From: Paucimonas sp.
GTDB taxonomy: Bacteria > Pseudomonadota > Gammaproteobacteria > Burkholderiales > Burkholderiaceae_D
DNA: 7,228 nucleotides
Reading direction: 5' to 3'
NCBI GenBank assembly: GCA_029266815.1
Contig: JAQSWC010000249.1
Span: forward strand, 1 to 7,228
In this document: piece after piece, positions 6,845-7,228 of the stretch
How positions within the stretch are numbered: the stretch's first letter is position 1
Layout: each line of letters opens with the position of its first letter
The notes under the pieces: generated by a model
What the model was told of the DNA's origin: nothing
The model's input: the letters and a program-made list of their open reading frames with translations, nothing else
Database searches by the model: none
Translations under genes and position numbers: made by a program

Positions 6845-6871
6845 AAGACAAGGCGCTCCTTAAAAGCTCAT

Positions 6872-6900
6872 AGCGTATTTTAGATTGCCGGTGTTGGCAA
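6872..6900 (-). promoter_or_regulatory. Possible sigma-70 promoter of the two-component operon
   Basis: On the - strand, TTGCCA (6900-6895) is a 5/6 match to the -35 consensus and is followed after 17 bp by TACGCT (6877-6872), a poor -10. It would start transcription about 20 bases before the regulator's start codon, with the Shine-Dalgarno sequence just inside the leader. An alternative -10-like TAAAAT (6882-6877) overlaps it but has no -35 at a normal distance. A weak -10 would fit an activated promoter. Confidence 0.3.
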
Positions 6901-7020
6901 ATGCCGGAAGTCATTGCGCTGCAGCGGATACCAGTGCGTTCCGTAAGGGCGCGCCGAAAAGAAGTCTTAGGGTGAGATCGCCCGTGGTCCAGGCAGCCGC
7001 GTCGCGCGCCGCAAGCTTTG

Positions 7021-7042
7021 TCGATAGCAAACAGTCTATCGA
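7021..7042. repeat. Perfect 22-bp dyad TCGATAG-N8-CTATCGA, possible operator
   Basis: Two 7-bp arms, TCGATAG (7021-7027) and CTATCGA (7036-7042), are perfect inverted copies separated by 8 bases (centre-to-centre 15 bp). The site is noncoding and about 75 bp upstream of the rightward -35-like element. No T run follows, so a terminator is unlikely. A dimeric regulator's operator is the simplest reading, but the protein is unknown. Confidence 0.45.
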
Positions 7043-7064
7043 TTACGCCCGATCGTATGGCGGT

Positions 7065-7101
7065 AATGACAAAAGAGGCGTTATCCGGCGTCATTTTTGT
7101 C
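7065..7101. repeat. Imperfect inverted repeat AATGACAAAA / GTCATTTTTGTC
   Basis: AATGAC (7065-7070) pairs with GTCATT (7090-7095), or alternatively GACAAAA (7068-7074) with TTTTGTC (7095-7101). The two pairings compete because the arms overlap. It ends 14 bp before the TTGACT element, a position where regulators often bind. Confidence 0.35.
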
Positions 7102-7115
7102 GCGTCTTGCGCGCA

Positions 7116-7148
7116 TTGACTCTGATCGCTACCTGCCCGCTATATAAT
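7116..7148 (+). promoter_or_regulatory. Rightward promoter-like element for a gene beyond the window
   Basis: TTGACT (7116-7121, 5/6) and a perfect TATAAT (7143-7148, within TATATAAT) face right. The spacing is 21 bp, or 19 bp if TATATA at 7141 is used, both longer than the ideal 17, so the -35 may be incidental. The -10 is followed by a GC-rich discriminator (CCGCCGGCCGC from 7150), a feature associated with ppGpp/DksA-sensitive promoters of growth-related genes. No start codon with a ribosome binding site appears before 7228. Confidence 0.45.
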
Positions 7149-7228
7149 ACCGCCGGCCGCAAACGCTAAGAAGCAGATCTCCGCGCGGCATCCGCAGTCT
7201 TACAGAAATTCAGGCGCGAGAGCCTTAC

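Larger units (their letters stand above)
6845..7228. other. 384-bp region without a convincing gene, upstream of the two-component operon
   Basis: Short open frames cross this stretch on both strands, but none combines a good start, a ribosome binding site and protein-like composition. It holds the operon's leader and putative promoter (6845-6900), a GC-rich featureless part (about 6901-7015), two dyads (7021-7042 and 7065-7101), and a rightward promoter-like element (7116-7148) followed by at least 80 bases of untranslated sequence. No tRNA, small-RNA or riboswitch family was recognised. Confidence 0.6.

Noticed and set aside
6825..7094. 89-residue open frame on the - strand overlapping the regulator start
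   Set aside because: It has no recognisable fold or good ribosome binding site, covers the putative promoter and both leader elements, and runs into the regulator gene in another frame.
6885..7169. 94-residue open frame on the + strand in the right intergenic region
   Set aside because: It has no ribosome binding site or protein-like pattern, and it runs through the 22-bp dyad and the rightward promoter-like element.

Overview
The window looks like a chromosomal segment of a moderately GC-rich Gram-negative bacterium, most likely a betaproteobacterium of the order Burkholderiales (an Oxalobacteraceae-like genus such as Herminiimonas or Collimonas is a guess). The reasons are protein style, codon use and the typical beta-oxidation gene order. 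No rRNA, tRNA, CRISPR array, insertion sequence or phage gene was found. Gene density is normal: six protein genes, the first of them cut by the left edge.

Left block (1-3408, + strand): a beta-oxidation operon. It holds the C-terminal part of a fused 3-hydroxyacyl-CoA dehydrogenase/enoyl-CoA hydratase (FadN-type domain order), a complete degradative thiolase (FadA-like) 29 bp downstream, and a small crotonase-fold protein 16 bp further on. The crotonase lacks both classical hydratase glutamates. It carries instead the PF-x2-LG-x2-PE pattern of delta3,delta2-enoyl-CoA isomerases, so it probably feeds unsaturated acyl-CoAs into the hydratase/dehydrogenase/thiolase sequence of its neighbours.

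Middle block (3409-4763, + strand): a 230-bp intergenic stretch with tandem dyads just after the operon, and a strong 28-nt hairpin directly before the ribosome binding site of a membrane-anchored diguanylate cyclase. That enzyme has an intact GGEEF active site, a degenerate inhibitory site and what may be a shortened periplasmic sensor domain.

Right block (4794-6844, - strand): a two-component system of the OmpR/QseB-QseC type. The response regulator is transcribed first, and the histidine kinase starts at a GTG overlapping the regulator's stop. It converges on the cyclase gene, with a 7-bp-stem inverted repeat at the junction as a possible shared terminator. Upstream of the regulator lie 384 bp without a convincing gene. 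They hold a 22-bp perfect dyad, another dyad, and a rightward promoter-like element with a GC-rich discriminator that probably serves a gene beyond the right edge.

I see no clearly novel system. The best leads are the isomerase reassignment, the leader hairpin of the cyclase gene, and the possible sensor-domain deletion.
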